Below, one piece after another: positions 26,710 through 35,708 of a stretch of 64,000 nt of DNA. The stretch comes from Hyphomicrobium album (lineage in GTDB: Bacteria > Pseudomonadota > Alphaproteobacteria > Rhizobiales > Hyphomicrobiaceae), in assembly GCF_009708035.1 (NCBI RefSeq), contig NZ_WMBQ01000002.1, positions 1 through 64,000 on the forward strand, given 5' to 3'. The notes under the pieces are model-generated. The model was not told the DNA's origin and searched no databases. It worked only from the letters and a program-made list of their open reading frames with translations. The translations under genes and the position numbers were made by a program. The first letter of the stretch is position 1. Each line of letters starts with the position of its first letter.

Positions 26710-26946
26710 GGAGGGCGTCGATCCCAACGTCGTTTCGCCCGGCGGTGCCGGCGCAACTCGTCTTGGAGTATACCTTTCCCGTTAAAATTGGCCTCAGTGC
26801 CGAGGGATCGGCTTCGTGTAACGCCGGTAGCGCGGTCCGGCGGGGGATTGTTCCGGTGGGCTTTTGTTGCCGCGCATACTGAGCTAATAAGCACCGGCTA
26901 CGAACGATTTGTCGGTGCGCGTCTTCGCCAACGAGGGGAGAGGTTC

Positions 26947-27876
26947 ATGACGATCAGGCTGGCTCTGGCAGGCCTCGTCTTGGTGGCCGCGGGGGCCATC
27001 TCGATGCCGCAAGCGCGCGACGCAAGCGTGCTGCCGCTGGGCAAGAAAGTCCTTGAAGGCGGCAGGACCGCTTCGCCCCTGGTTGAGGTGCAGCAGAAGC
27101 GCCGTGGACGCCGGGTCAATACGCGCGAGACGGCGCCGGAAACCTCGGCTATCCCGCCCGGCAAGGCCGTGAACGGCGAGGTGCTGTTCGGCGTGCAGGA
27201 CGTCGGCTTCCTCGTCGACCGCGACGTGATCCGCGTCGGTGCGGAGATCGGCAAATTCGACCGCATTCGCCTGCGCGTGCTGAAGAACGAAATTTTCGTC
27301 ACCGACCTCAAGGCCGTGTTCGCGGACGGGCAGACCGAGACGCTGCTCACCGACGCCAAGATTCCGGCCGATCGCAAGACCGAGTGGATCCCGCTGAAGC
27401 ACAAGGGCTTCATCAAGGAGATCCAGCTCGTCTATCGCTCCAAGCCCGACTTCAAGGGTCAGGCGCGCGTCGAGGTGTTCGGCGAATACGAGACCGGCTG
27501 GCTCGGCCCGAACGGTGAGGGTCGCAAATACAACGACGGCTGGGTGCTGCTCGGCACCGACACGGCCGGCTCGATCGGTTTCGACAAGGTCAAGATTCCC
27601 GTCGGCCAGAACGACGGCGGCTTCAAGCAGCTGCGCGTCTCGGTCAAGGACCGCGACGTGACGATGACCAACCTCGCAGTCGTCTATTCCGACGGCGCCA
27701 AGGACGAGGTCGAGAGCAAGCGCATCAAGATCGAGGCGGACGCCGCATTCGGCCCCGTCGATTTGAAGCAGGCCGCGACGATCAAAGAGATCGAGGCGAC
27801 GTGGCGCTCACGCGCGATCGCCACTTCCAAGCGCGACCGCGCCTACGCCACCGTGCAGGTGTGGGGCAAGCACTGA
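26947..27876 (+). CDS. Secreted protein of two tandem homologous beta-rich domains, function unknown
   Basis: A 309-residue protein with an N-terminal signal peptide (to about residue 23) and a basic linker (QQKRRGRR). The rest is two similar halves, residues 77-180 and 197-308. Each runs (V/L)LG...D...I.VG..-G.F..(I/L)R, then (V/M)T(D/N)L(K/A)..(F/Y).DG, ADxK or AD, and (F/T)IKEI...(Y/W)RS before A.V.V(F/W)G. The arrangement suggests an old internal duplication of a domain resembling DUF2541-type periplasmic proteins (not verified). GGGGAGAGG precedes the ATG. It is followed by a strong terminator, so it is the last gene of its transcript. No enzymatic residues are recognised. Confidence 0.75.
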   Translation: MTIRLALAGLVLVAAGAISMPQARDASVLPLGKKVLEGGRTASPLVEVQQKRRGRRVNTRETAPETSAIPPGKAVNGEVLFGVQDVGFLVDRDVIRVGAEIGKFDRIRLRVLKNEIFVTDLKAVFADGQTETLLTDAKIPADRKTEWIPLKHKGFIKEIQLVYRSKPDFKGQARVEVFGEYETGWLGPNGEGRKYNDGWVLLGTDTAGSIGFDKVKIPVGQNDGGFKQLRVSVKDRDVTMTNLAVVYSDGAKDEVESKRIKIEADAAFGPVDLKQAATIKEIEATWRSRAIATSKRDRAYATVQVWGKH

Positions 27877-27897
27877 ACTTGGTGATGTCTTGAATGC

Positions 27898-27928
27898 AAA
27901 AAGGGCGGCGCTTGGCGCCGCCCTTTTT
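27898..27928. terminator. Bidirectional intrinsic terminator
   Basis: A 9-bp GC stem (GGGCGGCGC at 27903-27911, GCGCCGCCC at 27915-27923) with a 3-base loop is flanked by AAAAA on the left and TTTTT on the right. It can therefore stop transcription from both sides. It lies exactly between the plus-strand duplicated-domain gene (ends 27876) and the end of ppc (27951) and marks the end of the serine-cycle cluster. Confidence 0.93.
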
Positions 27929-27950
27929 CGTTTGCAGATCGGATATCGGA

Positions 27951-30806
27951 TCAGCCGAAGGCGCCGAAGTGGTGCGAGATGCCGGTGCCGATCTCGCGGA
28001 TGAGCTCGTAGGCCTCTTCCATCGGCGCGAGGATTTCCGTCTCCACGCGGCCGTAGTCGTCGATGCCGTGCGGGCGGTAGGTCGCCTTCTCCGCGTAGCG
28101 GCCGCCGTCATCGTCGCCTGCCTCCATGCGCCGCGGGAACGCCTGGCGCATTTCCGCGACGACCGCCGGAACGTCGAGCATCAGCGCCATCTCGAACAGC
28201 TGGCGATGCGAGATCTCGCGCGTGGCGAAACGCGGCATCTGCGCGGCGAGGATGAAGACGCGCATGATCAGCGCCAGGCGGATCGCCTGCAGGAGGTCGA
28301 GCTCCAGCCGGGTATCGTCGGGGATCTTGCCGCCCTCGATGCCGATCTCCTCCAGCATCGCGTGCAGCTCGACGGCGTCGAGACGCAGGTGGTGCACCAG
28401 GCTGTTGATCTCACCGTTGCGGTCGTCGGAGAGCAGCAGGTTGGCGAGCGCGCGGAAGGCCGGGTCGAGGTTCGCCTCGCGACCCCATGAGGCGCGCCAA
28501 GCCCAGAAGCCCGGATCGAAGACGATGGCGTTGGCACCCATGGCGTTGAGGCTGGAGAGCTGCTTGCCGCGCGCGATCATCTCCAAAAGCGGCCGCAAAC
28601 GCTGGGAATTTCGTGCGAGTTCGATGAAGCGCTCGCGCTCCGAGCCGACCGCGGCGCCGAGACCGGCGACGACATTCGCCACGTAGCCAAACTGCTGCAG
28701 GATGGCGTTGTTGGGGATGGCACGCATGCGCGAAACCGCGCTGCGGTCGATGGCGCCTGCGGCGTCCATCTGCCGCTTCACCGGACGCGAGCCGGTCTTG
28801 AACAAGATATTCGGGCCAAAGGCGCTGAGCACGGCGCGATAGCCCGGATGCTCGAACAAGTGCTCCTGGTAGGCGCGCAGGCGGCCGATGAAGTCGAGGC
28901 GCAGGTCGGTGTCCTCGTAGAACGGATCCTCGGCCTCGGCCGGCACCTCACCGTCCATGATGACGGTGGCGAGCGCGCGCGTCGTCAGGCGGCGGTTGGC
29001 GAAGAACAGATAGCCGTCGCCGCCCTGAAAGCTCGTCTCGTGCTTGATCGGAATGCCGTGCTGGGCGAAGCGGCGGCGGGATTCGTCGGAGAACACGTAG
29101 TGCAGGCGGGTGCGCATCTCGCCCGGATGTGCGCCGCGGCCCATCGACTCGCCGTGGGTGGAGAAGATGAGGGTCTCGATGCCCTTCACTTCGGAACCGC
29201 CGATCGCTTCGGCGACGCCGTGGTGCAGGCGCTCGATGGCCAGCGTCGCGGCGATCTGGCCGACGAAGCGGCCGGCGTCGGAGAAGCCCGTCTGCAGCGA
29301 CAGGCGGCGGCGCTTGCGCACGTAGTTGATGTAGGCCTTTTCCTCGAGCAGGCGCTCGACGATACGCGCGGCAGTCTCGAGGCCGAGCGGCGTCTCGAAC
29401 AGCGGCGACACGTCGGTGATGTGGTCGACACCAAAGAGCGTGGCGAAGAAAATGGCGATCAGCACCGTCGCCGGGGATTCCGTCTCGGCGATGAGGAAGC
29501 GGACCGGCGTCTCGCGGTCGACGTGCTTCTGGATCTGGGCGATGAGCGCAAACTGGCGGATGGCGGTCGCCGTCTCGAGGTCGAGCGACTCGAAGTTGAC
29601 GGTCTCGTTGCGCGCCGTCTCGATCATGCCGACGATACGCGCCAGCGCCTGGCTTTCCGACAGGTCGCGCGTCCACGGCTCGTGCACGAAGGCGCGGAAG
29701 GCGTTGTTGAGCTGCACGGCGTTGATGCGCAGGTGGATGTGCGCGGTGCCGAGACCCGTCGCCTCCATCAGGCCGGCGAGCACGGCAACGCCGCGCTTGC
29801 CCTTGCCGTCGGGCAGCGCGTCGATGAGCTGCCGGAACAGGCTGACGATCGGCTCGATAGTGGTGATGTTGTAGCCGTCGGCGCGGGTGATGACGTTGGC
29901 CGCGTCGGCGAGCGGCGTGCTCGTAGTCATCACCTTGTTGAGCGCTTCGATTTGCTCGTCGACGGCGGCGATGGTGAGGTCGAGCTTGCCGGTCACCTGG
30001 CGGGAGAGACGCTGCGCCTCTCCGTCCGCCGGGAGGTCGTTCTTCACGCCGATGAAGCGCTCGCGGATGTCCGCCAGCGAGGCGCGCTTCTCCTTGAGGC
30101 GCAGGATGAACGACTTGCGCCAGTCGATGTCGGTGCGGCCGTCAAGGTCGTAGCCAACCCAGCAGGCGAAGGTCGCGAGCTTCGGGCGCAGCGTATAGGC
30201 CTTGTCGCCGAAGCGATGCACGGCGGCGGAGAAGAAGCTGTCGAGCAGCTCGACGTAGGCGTTGCGCAGGTTCTGGATGGCGTTCTGGGCGCGGCCGTGC
30301 TCATAGCCGAGATCGATGTTCTCGTCCGGGCGATGCGGCACGCCGATGCGCGTATTCGGGTCGACCTCGTCAGCGACGGCAATCTCGACGATGCGCTTTG
30401 ACAGCGCGTCTGATAGGCCGAACGTCGGGTGGGCGGTGAGGACGATGCCGGTACGCGGGCGCTCCCACCGGGCCTTGAAGGCCTCGAAGTCGGTGGCGGC
30501 AGCGGCGTTTTCGACGAAGTCTTCGAATTCCTTGTAGGTCGTGCCGCGGTCGACGAAGCCGACGCGCTCGCGCAGGTGAAGGGCACGCTGCACGCAGGCG
30601 CGGTCCATGAGGCGGCCGGCGAGCGCCTTTACCTCGTCAATGCTGATCTCGCCGGCTTCAAGGCGCCGCGATAGGTTGAAGGCGAGGCTGACGATGGGAT
30701 TGAGCGCAGGCGAATCGGGGATCTGCGTGCGCATGGCGCGCAGCTCATCGCGCAGCCGGAATTCGTCGAGCTTTCCGGAAGCGGCCGGCTGCACGTCTTT
30801 AGGCAT
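27951..30806 (-). CDS. ppc: Phosphoenolpyruvate carboxylase, divergent methylotroph type
   Basis: PPC makes oxaloacetate from PEP and bicarbonate, the C1-fixing step of the serine cycle after glycerate. The 951-residue protein has the His motif LTAHPT (residues about 131-136) and MRAIPNN-like C-terminal elements. However, GxDRDGNP reads GYDLDGRTD, the GYSDSxKD region reads FSTHGESMGRG, and the C-terminus ends HHFGAFG instead of the usual NTG. These differences place it in a divergent branch of the family; I believe similar forms occur in other alphaproteobacterial methylotrophs. It is the last gene of the sgaA-mcl-mtkAB-ppc series, 115 bases after mtkB, and ends at the bidirectional terminator. 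An allosteric aspartate site cannot be judged by eye. Confidence 0.92.
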   Translation of the reverse strand: MPKDVQPAASGKLDEFRLRDELRAMRTQIPDSPALNPIVSLAFNLSRRLEAGEISIDEVKALAGRLMDRACVQRALHLRERVGFVDRGTTYKEFEDFVENAAAATDFEAFKARWERPRTGIVLTAHPTFGLSDALSKRIVEIAVADEVDPNTRIGVPHRPDENIDLGYEHGRAQNAIQNLRNAYVELLDSFFSAAVHRFGDKAYTLRPKLATFACWVGYDLDGRTDIDWRKSFILRLKEKRASLADIRERFIGVKNDLPADGEAQRLSRQVTGKLDLTIAAVDEQIEALNKVMTTSTPLADAANVITRADGYNITTIEPIVSLFRQLIDALPDGKGKRGVAVLAGLMEATGLGTAHIHLRINAVQLNNAFRAFVHEPWTRDLSESQALARIVGMIETARNETVNFESLDLETATAIRQFALIAQIQKHVDRETPVRFLIAETESPATVLIAIFFATLFGVDHITDVSPLFETPLGLETAARIVERLLEEKAYINYVRKRRRLSLQTGFSDAGRFVGQIAATLAIERLHHGVAEAIGGSEVKGIETLIFSTHGESMGRGAHPGEMRTRLHYVFSDESRRRFAQHGIPIKHETSFQGGDGYLFFANRRLTTRALATVIMDGEVPAEAEDPFYEDTDLRLDFIGRLRAYQEHLFEHPGYRAVLSAFGPNILFKTGSRPVKRQMDAAGAIDRSAVSRMRAIPNNAILQQFGYVANVVAGLGAAVGSERERFIELARNSQRLRPLLEMIARGKQLSSLNAMGANAIVFDPGFWAWRASWGREANLDPAFRALANLLLSDDRNGEINSLVHHLRLDAVELHAMLEEIGIEGGKIPDDTRLELDLLQAIRLALIMRVFILAAQMPRFATREISHRQLFEMALMLDVPAVVAEMRQAFPRRMEAGDDDGGRYAEKATYRPHGIDDYGRVETEILAPMEEAYELIREIGTGISHHFGAFG

Positions 30807-30921
30807 TCATAGTCTCCACGTTTCGCATTGCCGCCGCCAGCAACGGTGCGCCGATCCGTGAAGAGCTCGGGGTCGCCGGGGGAACGAGGCCCGCCCCTCA
30901 TGGGCGGGCCCCAAGCTTTCT

Positions 30922-31821
30922 TTAAGCGACTTTCTTCAACGAGTTCAGAACACCCGCAATCGTCGCACCCATTTCGGACGGGGTGGGCGCAATGGTCACG
31001 CCGCAGCCTTTCAAGATCTCGACCTTCTCCGGCGCGGACTCGCCGAACGCGGAGATGATCGCGCCGGCATGGCCCATCTTGCGGCCCTTCGGCGCCGACA
31101 GACCGGCGATGTAGGCAACGACCGGCTTCTTCATGTGGTCGCGGGCGTACTGGCCAGCCTCGGCCTCCTGCGGACCGCCGATCTCGCCGATCAGCAGCAC
31201 CGCGTCGGTCTCCGGATCCTTCTCGAAGTGCTCGAGAATGTCGCGGAACGAGGAGCCGTTGATCGGGTCGCCACCGATGCCGACCGAGGTCGACACGCCG
31301 ATGCCGAGCGCCTTCATCTGCGAGGCGGCCTCGTAGCCGAGCGTGCCCGAGCGGCCGACGATGCCGACGCGCCCGTTGAGGTAGATGTGGCCCGGCATGA
31401 TGCCCAGCATCGCTTTGCCCGGAGAGATGGTGCCGGCGCAGTTGGGGCCGGTGAGCACCATGCGGTTCTCCTTCTTGTAGCGCCGCATGTAGCGCTTCAC
31501 GCGGATCATGTCCTGCGCGGGGATGCCGTCGGTGATGCAGACGCAATACTTGATGCCCGCATCGGCGGCTTCCATGATCGCGTCGGCCGCGAACGGCGGC
31601 GGCACGAAGACGATGGAGGCCTCCGCCTTTGTCTCCTGCACCGCGCCCTTCATGGTGTTGAACACCGGACGGCCGAGGTGCGAGGTGCCGCCCTTACCGG
31701 GGGTCACGCCGCCGACGACGTTGGTGCCGTAGTCGATCATCTCCTGGGCGTGGAAGGTGCCGATGCGCCCGGTGAAGCCCTGGATGAGAACGGGGGTGTT
31801 CTCGTTGATGAAAATTGCCAT
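30922..31821 (-). CDS. mtkB: Malate-CoA ligase (malate thiokinase) alpha subunit
   Basis: The 299-residue protein is a succinyl-CoA-synthetase-alpha-type subunit: a CoA-binding Rossmann domain (QGFTGRIGTFHAQ near residues 14-26), GPNCAGTISPGK, and the phosphorylated-His segment KMGHAGAIISAFG near residue 250. Context (mtkA 13 bases upstream, malyl-CoA lyase and PEP carboxylase as neighbours) indicates malate rather than succinate as substrate: malate plus CoA plus ATP gives malyl-CoA. AGGGAG precedes the ATG at 31821; the frame continues upstream into mtkA only by chance. Substrate preference between malate and succinate is inferred from context. Confidence 0.94.
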   Translation of the reverse strand: MAIFINENTPVLIQGFTGRIGTFHAQEMIDYGTNVVGGVTPGKGGTSHLGRPVFNTMKGAVQETKAEASIVFVPPPFAADAIMEAADAGIKYCVCITDGIPAQDMIRVKRYMRRYKKENRMVLTGPNCAGTISPGKAMLGIMPGHIYLNGRVGIVGRSGTLGYEAASQMKALGIGVSTSVGIGGDPINGSSFRDILEHFEKDPETDAVLLIGEIGGPQEAEAGQYARDHMKKPVVAYIAGLSAPKGRKMGHAGAIISAFGESAPEKVEILKGCGVTIAPTPSEMGATIAGVLNSLKKVA

Positions 31822-31834
31822 GTGAGCGTTCTCC

Positions 31835-33001
31835 CTAGGCGGCTTTGGCGGCCGCGACGGCTTTTTGCGCCGCTTCAGCCAGTGTTTCTGCAGTGATGAC
31901 CGTGAGGCCGCTCTGATCGAGAATGCGGCGGCCTTCCTCGACGTTCGTGCCGGCGAGGCGGACGACGACCGGCATCTTGATGTTGAGGTCGTGCACGGCA
32001 TCGACGACGCCCTTGGCGACCCAATCGCACCGATTGATGCCGGCGAAGACGTTCAGCAGCAGCGCCTTGACCTTCTTATCCTTGAGCACCGCCTTGAACG
32101 ACTTGGCGACGCGCTCCGGAGAAGCGCCACCGCCGATGTCGAGGAAGTTGGCGGGCTCGCCGCCGGCCAGCTTGATCATGTCGAGCGTGGCCATGGCGAG
32201 GCCGGCGCCGTTCACGACGCAGCCGATGTCGCCGTCGAGGCCGACGTAGGCGAGGCCGCGGTCGGAGGCGTAGGTCTCGCGCGGGTCTTCCTGGCTCTTG
32301 TCGCGCAGCTCGGCGATGTGCGGGCGGCGGAACAGGGCGTTGTCGTCGAACGACATCTTCGCGTCGAGCGCGAGGAGGTTCTTGTCCTTGGTCACGACCA
32401 GCGGGTTGATCTCGACCATGGTGGCGTCGAGGTCGCGGAACGCGCGGTAGCAGGCCATGATCGTCGGGACCAGTTTGTTGATCACCTCCGGGTCGACGCC
32501 GAGGCCGTAAGCCACTTCGCGAGCCTGGAACTGCTGCATGCCGACGGCCGGATCGACCGTCACGCGGATGATCGTGTCGGGCTGCTTGGCGGAGATCTCC
32601 TCGATCTCCATGCCGCCCGCCGCCGAGGCGACGACCATGATGCGCTCGGTAGCGCGGTCCATGACGAACGCCAGGTAGATCTCCTTGGCGATGTCGGTCG
32701 CTTCCTCGATGTAGAGGCGCGACACCAGCTTGCCCTGCGGGCCCGTCTGGTGCGTAGCGAGCTTCTTGCCGAGCAGAGCCTCAGCGGCGCGCTCGATCTC
32801 GTGGTCGGTGGCGCAGACCTTGATGCCGCCGGCCTTGCCGCGGGCACCGGAGTGGATCTGGGCTTTGACGACCCACTTGCTGCCGCCGATCTCGGTGGCG
32901 CGGTAGGTGGCCTGCTCGGGGCTATAAGCGATGCCACCGCGAGGAATCGGCACGCCGAACTTCGAGAGAAGTTCCTTGGCCTGGTACTCGTGGATATCCA
33001 T
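31835..33001 (-). CDS. mtkA: Malate-CoA ligase (malate thiokinase) beta subunit
   Basis: A 388-residue ATP-grasp subunit of the succinyl-CoA-synthetase beta type, beginning [12 protein letters not shown] as in the family. It carries [16 protein letters not shown] (nucleotide binding), EINPLVV and the C-terminal [12 protein letters not shown] ligase domain. With MtkB it forms malyl-CoA in the serine cycle. The gene lies 30 bases after mcl and 13 bases before mtkB, so the three are almost certainly one transcript. A separate sucCD pair for the TCA cycle would be expected elsewhere in the genome. Confidence 0.95.
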   Translation of the reverse strand: MDIHEYQAKELLSKFGVPIPRGGIAYSPEQATYRATEIGGSKWVVKAQIHSGARGKAGGIKVCATDHEIERAAEALLGKKLATHQTGPQGKLVSRLYIEEATDIAKEIYLAFVMDRATERIMVVASAAGGMEIEEISAKQPDTIIRVTVDPAVGMQQFQAREVAYGLGVDPEVINKLVPTIMACYRAFRDLDATMVEINPLVVTKDKNLLALDAKMSFDDNALFRRPHIAELRDKSQEDPRETYASDRGLAYVGLDGDIGCVVNGAGLAMATLDMIKLAGGEPANFLDIGGGASPERVAKSFKAVLKDKKVKALLLNVFAGINRCDWVAKGVVDAVHDLNIKMPVVVRLAGTNVEEGRRILDQSGLTVITAETLAEAAQKAVAAAKAA

Positions 33002-33031
33002 TGTCTCTTATTCCTTGCTTGGATCGGTTGC

Positions 33032-33994
33032 TCAGGCGGCCTTGGAGCGGGCAGCTTCGCCCTTCTTGATGGCGGCAGCGGTGGCGAGAAGGTTGTTCGC
33101 CATCTTCTCCGAAGCGGCGTCGATCATCTTGCCGTCGAGCGAAGCAGCGCCCTTGCCCTGCGCCTCGGCCTCCTTGAGGGCAGCGAGAATGCGCTCGGCG
33201 CGCTCGATTTCCTTGGGGGTCGGCGAGAACACTTCGTTGGCAAGCTCGATCTGCGAGGGATGGATTGCCCACTTGCCTTCGATGCCGAGCGCCGCGGCGC
33301 GCTTGGCGCCCGCGGTGTAGCCAGCCGGATCGGAGAAGTCGCCGAACGGACCGTCGATCGGACGCAGGCCGAAAGCGCGGCAGGCGACGGTCATGCGCGA
33401 CAGCGCGAAGTGCCACTGGTCGCCCGGATAGTCGGGGTTGAGGCCGCCGATGACCACGGTGCGCGCCTTGTTGAAGGCGGCGTAGTCGGCGACGCCGAAG
33501 TGCATGGCCTCGAGACGGCTGTTGGCCGACGCGATCGATTCAACATTGGCCATGCCGAGCGGGGTCTCGATAAGCGCTTCCATGCCGATCTTGTTCGGCA
33601 GGCCCTTTGCGACTTCGATCTGGCTGACGAAGCTTTCGATGGCGTAGACGTCGGCGTAGGTGCCGACCTTAGGAATGAGAATGGTGTCGAGCTTGGCACC
33701 GGCCTGCTCGACGATGTCGACCACGTCGCGGCAGCAGTAGTGGGTGTCGAGGCCGTTGATGCGCACCGACACGGTCTTGCCGGCGCCCCGCCAATCGAGG
33801 TCGTTCAGCGCCTGAATGATGTTCTTGCGTGCCTGCTCCTTGTCCGGCGGAGCAACGGCGTCCTCGCAGTCGAGGAACACGTAGTCGGCGGCGCTGGCGA
33901 GCGCCTTCTCGATCATCGTGGGGTTGGAACCCGGGACGGCAAGCTCACTGCGCTGCAGGCGGGACTTGCGGAGGGGATATAGCGTGTAGCTCAT
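33032..33994 (-). CDS. mcl: L-malyl-CoA / beta-methylmalyl-CoA lyase
   Basis: A 320-residue CitE-like lyase that splits malyl-CoA to acetyl-CoA and glyoxylate, closing the serine cycle. Visible features are RSELAVPGSNP at the N-terminus, the metal-site FLDCEDAVAP, TILIPKVGTYADV, MEALIETPLGMAN with the Glu and Asp ligands, GVADYAAF, and the C-terminal GKWAIHPSQIELANEVFSP cap that distinguishes malyl-CoA lyases from citrate lyase. The start at 33994 gives the usual MSYTLYP N-terminus. It is the first gene of the tight mcl-mtkA-mtkB run and lies 127 bases downstream of sgaA. Confidence 0.96.
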   Translation of the reverse strand: MSYTLYPLRKSRLQRSELAVPGSNPTMIEKALASAADYVFLDCEDAVAPPDKEQARKNIIQALNDLDWRGAGKTVSVRINGLDTHYCCRDVVDIVEQAGAKLDTILIPKVGTYADVYAIESFVSQIEVAKGLPNKIGMEALIETPLGMANVESIASANSRLEAMHFGVADYAAFNKARTVVIGGLNPDYPGDQWHFALSRMTVACRAFGLRPIDGPFGDFSDPAGYTAGAKRAAALGIEGKWAIHPSQIELANEVFSPTPKEIERAERILAALKEAEAQGKGAASLDGKMIDAASEKMANNLLATAAAIKKGEAARSKAA

Positions 33995-34121
33995 CTAGGC
34001 GTTCCTCTGGGACGGTTTTTGATTGACCCTACGGTTCGCCTCGACCACCGGCCTTCGGCAAACCACTTACTGCTCAGTAAAACAGAGCGGCGCCACATAC
34101 GCGGCGCCACTCCAATGCGAT

Positions 34122-35336
34122 CTAGCTGGCGAGCCTCAGCTTCGGCTCCGCGCGGCTGGTGGCGGATGCCTTGGTAGTGGAGCGGAAGTACTCCGCCGCC
34201 GCGCCGCTGCCCGAGCCCGGAACGACGTCGATGCCGCAATCGCGCATCGCCATCTCCGCTCCGAACAGCGCACCGCCGATCATGACCTCATCGAGCGCAC
34301 CCAAGTGGCCGATGCGGAAGACCTTGCCGGCGACCTTGTTGAGGCCGACGCCGAACGAAAGGTTGTAGCGATAGAAGGCCGTCTTCACGACCTGGGCGCT
34401 GTCGACGCCTTCGGGAACGAGGATCGCGCTCACCGTGTCGGAGTGCCACTTCGGGTCCTTGGCGCACAGCTTGAGGCCCCAGGCACCGACCGCCTTGCGC
34501 ACGCCTTCGGCGAGGCGGTGATGACGCGCGAACACGTTGTCGAGGCCCTCGCCGAGCAGGAGGTCGAGCGAGGCGCGCAGGCCGCGCAGCAGCTGCGTCG
34601 CCGGCGTGTAGGGGAAGTAGCCGTTGTCGTTGTTCTTGATCATGTCCTCGAAGGAGAAGTAGCACCGCTCCATCTTCGACGTTTTGGCGGCTTCGAGCGC
34701 CTTGTTGCTCACGGCGAGGATGCCGAGGCCGGTCGGCAGCATGAAGCCCTTCTGCGAGCCGGAGACGCAACAGTCGACGCCCCACTCCTCCATGCGGAAG
34801 TCGATGCAGCCGACGGAGCTCACGCCGTCGACGAAGAGGAGCGCGGGGTGCTTGGCGTCGTTGAGCGCCTTGCGCAGGCCGGCGATGTCGGAGGTGACGC
34901 CGGTGGCGGTCTCGTTGTGGGTGGCGAAGACGGCCTTGATCTCGTGGTTCTTATCGGCGGTGAGGATCTCGGCGTACTTCTCGACCGGAACGCCCGTGCC
35001 CCATTCCTCGTCGAGCACCTGCACGTTGAGGCCGAGGCGCTGCGCCATGTCGACCCAGAGCAGCGAGAACTGGCCGAAGCGGCTCATCAGAACTTTGTCG
35101 CCGCGATTGAGCGTGTTGGAGATCGCCGACTCCCACGCGCCCGTGCCCGACGACGGAAACAGGAAGACGCGGCCGTTGGTGAGCTTGAAGGCCTTCTTCA
35201 CGTCCTCGAAGAGCGGCAGCGTGAACTTGGGAAACTCGGGCGAGCGCATGTCTTCCATGCGGATGTCCATCGCCGAGCGCACGGCCTCGGGAATCTTCGT
35301 CGGTCCGGGAATGAAGAGATGCGTCGTGACGAGCAT
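34122..35336 (-). CDS. sgaA: Serine-glyoxylate aminotransferase
   Basis: A 404-residue PLP enzyme that transfers the amino group of serine to glyoxylate, giving hydroxypyruvate and glycine, a key serine-cycle step. Class V aminotransferase features are present: FIPGPTKIPEAV at the N-terminus, SSGTGAWE, THNETATGV, FVDGVSSVG and the PLP lysine in VSGSQKGFMLP. The ATG at 35336 has GGAGG eleven bases upstream. It is the first gene of the serine-cycle series. The 372-base region upstream probably holds its promoter. The glycerate-side genes (hprA, glyA, gck) are not in the window. Confidence 0.96.
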   Translation of the reverse strand: MLVTTHLFIPGPTKIPEAVRSAMDIRMEDMRSPEFPKFTLPLFEDVKKAFKLTNGRVFLFPSSGTGAWESAISNTLNRGDKVLMSRFGQFSLLWVDMAQRLGLNVQVLDEEWGTGVPVEKYAEILTADKNHEIKAVFATHNETATGVTSDIAGLRKALNDAKHPALLFVDGVSSVGCIDFRMEEWGVDCCVSGSQKGFMLPTGLGILAVSNKALEAAKTSKMERCYFSFEDMIKNNDNGYFPYTPATQLLRGLRASLDLLLGEGLDNVFARHHRLAEGVRKAVGAWGLKLCAKDPKWHSDTVSAILVPEGVDSAQVVKTAFYRYNLSFGVGLNKVAGKVFRIGHLGALDEVMIGGALFGAEMAMRDCGIDVVPGSGSGAAAEYFRSTTKASATSRAEPKLRLAS

Positions 35337-35708
35337 AAAGTGCTTCCTCCGAGTCGCCGTCTTGCGTGGTGCGGCCTAGTTGGCGCCTGTGCGCGAGCCC
35401 CGTCGTCGCGCCCGGCGACGGATTGTTCTTGCTGTTGCTTGCGGCTGGGCCGGAAGCATCTATTTACACTGCTGTCTTTGCAACACCCGTTCGGGCAGCC
35501 GCGCAGCGCTCTCGGGTAGTGGTGTGATTGGCCAAGTGGGTAGTCGCTCCTACCCACCCTGCCCAACGAACGCGCAGCCTGCTCCTCGCAGACGAAACCG
35601 CACGCGTCGCCGCGACCGAAACCCGCGGAAACATTAGCGGCTTAGCTCGACTGTGCAATGTGCAAAAAAGCGCGCACGCATTGTGCAGCGCGTCATCGGC
35701 GCAGCGTC
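35337..35708 (-). promoter_or_regulatory. Upstream region of the serine-cycle operon with repeated GGGTAGT elements
   Basis: These 372 bases contain no gene. GGGTAGT occurs twice as direct repeats (35514-35520 and 35538-35544), and a 7-bp inverted repeat TGGGTAG/CTACCCA spans 35537-35556 with a 6-base spacer, about 200 bases before sgaA. A second imperfect inverted repeat (CAATGTGC and GCACGCATTG, about 35661-35690) lies just after the upstream regulator gene and includes a T-run on the minus strand, so it may end that gene's transcript. The promoter itself is not clear. The spaced repeats look like operator half-sites. Confidence 0.4.

Noticed and set aside
28848-30401. A 517-codon open frame on the plus strand opposite ppc
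   Set aside because: It is antisense to ppc and low in complexity, with no start signal.
31865-33982. A 705-codon open frame on the plus strand opposite mtkA and mcl
   Set aside because: It spans two clear genes on the other strand and has no family likeness.
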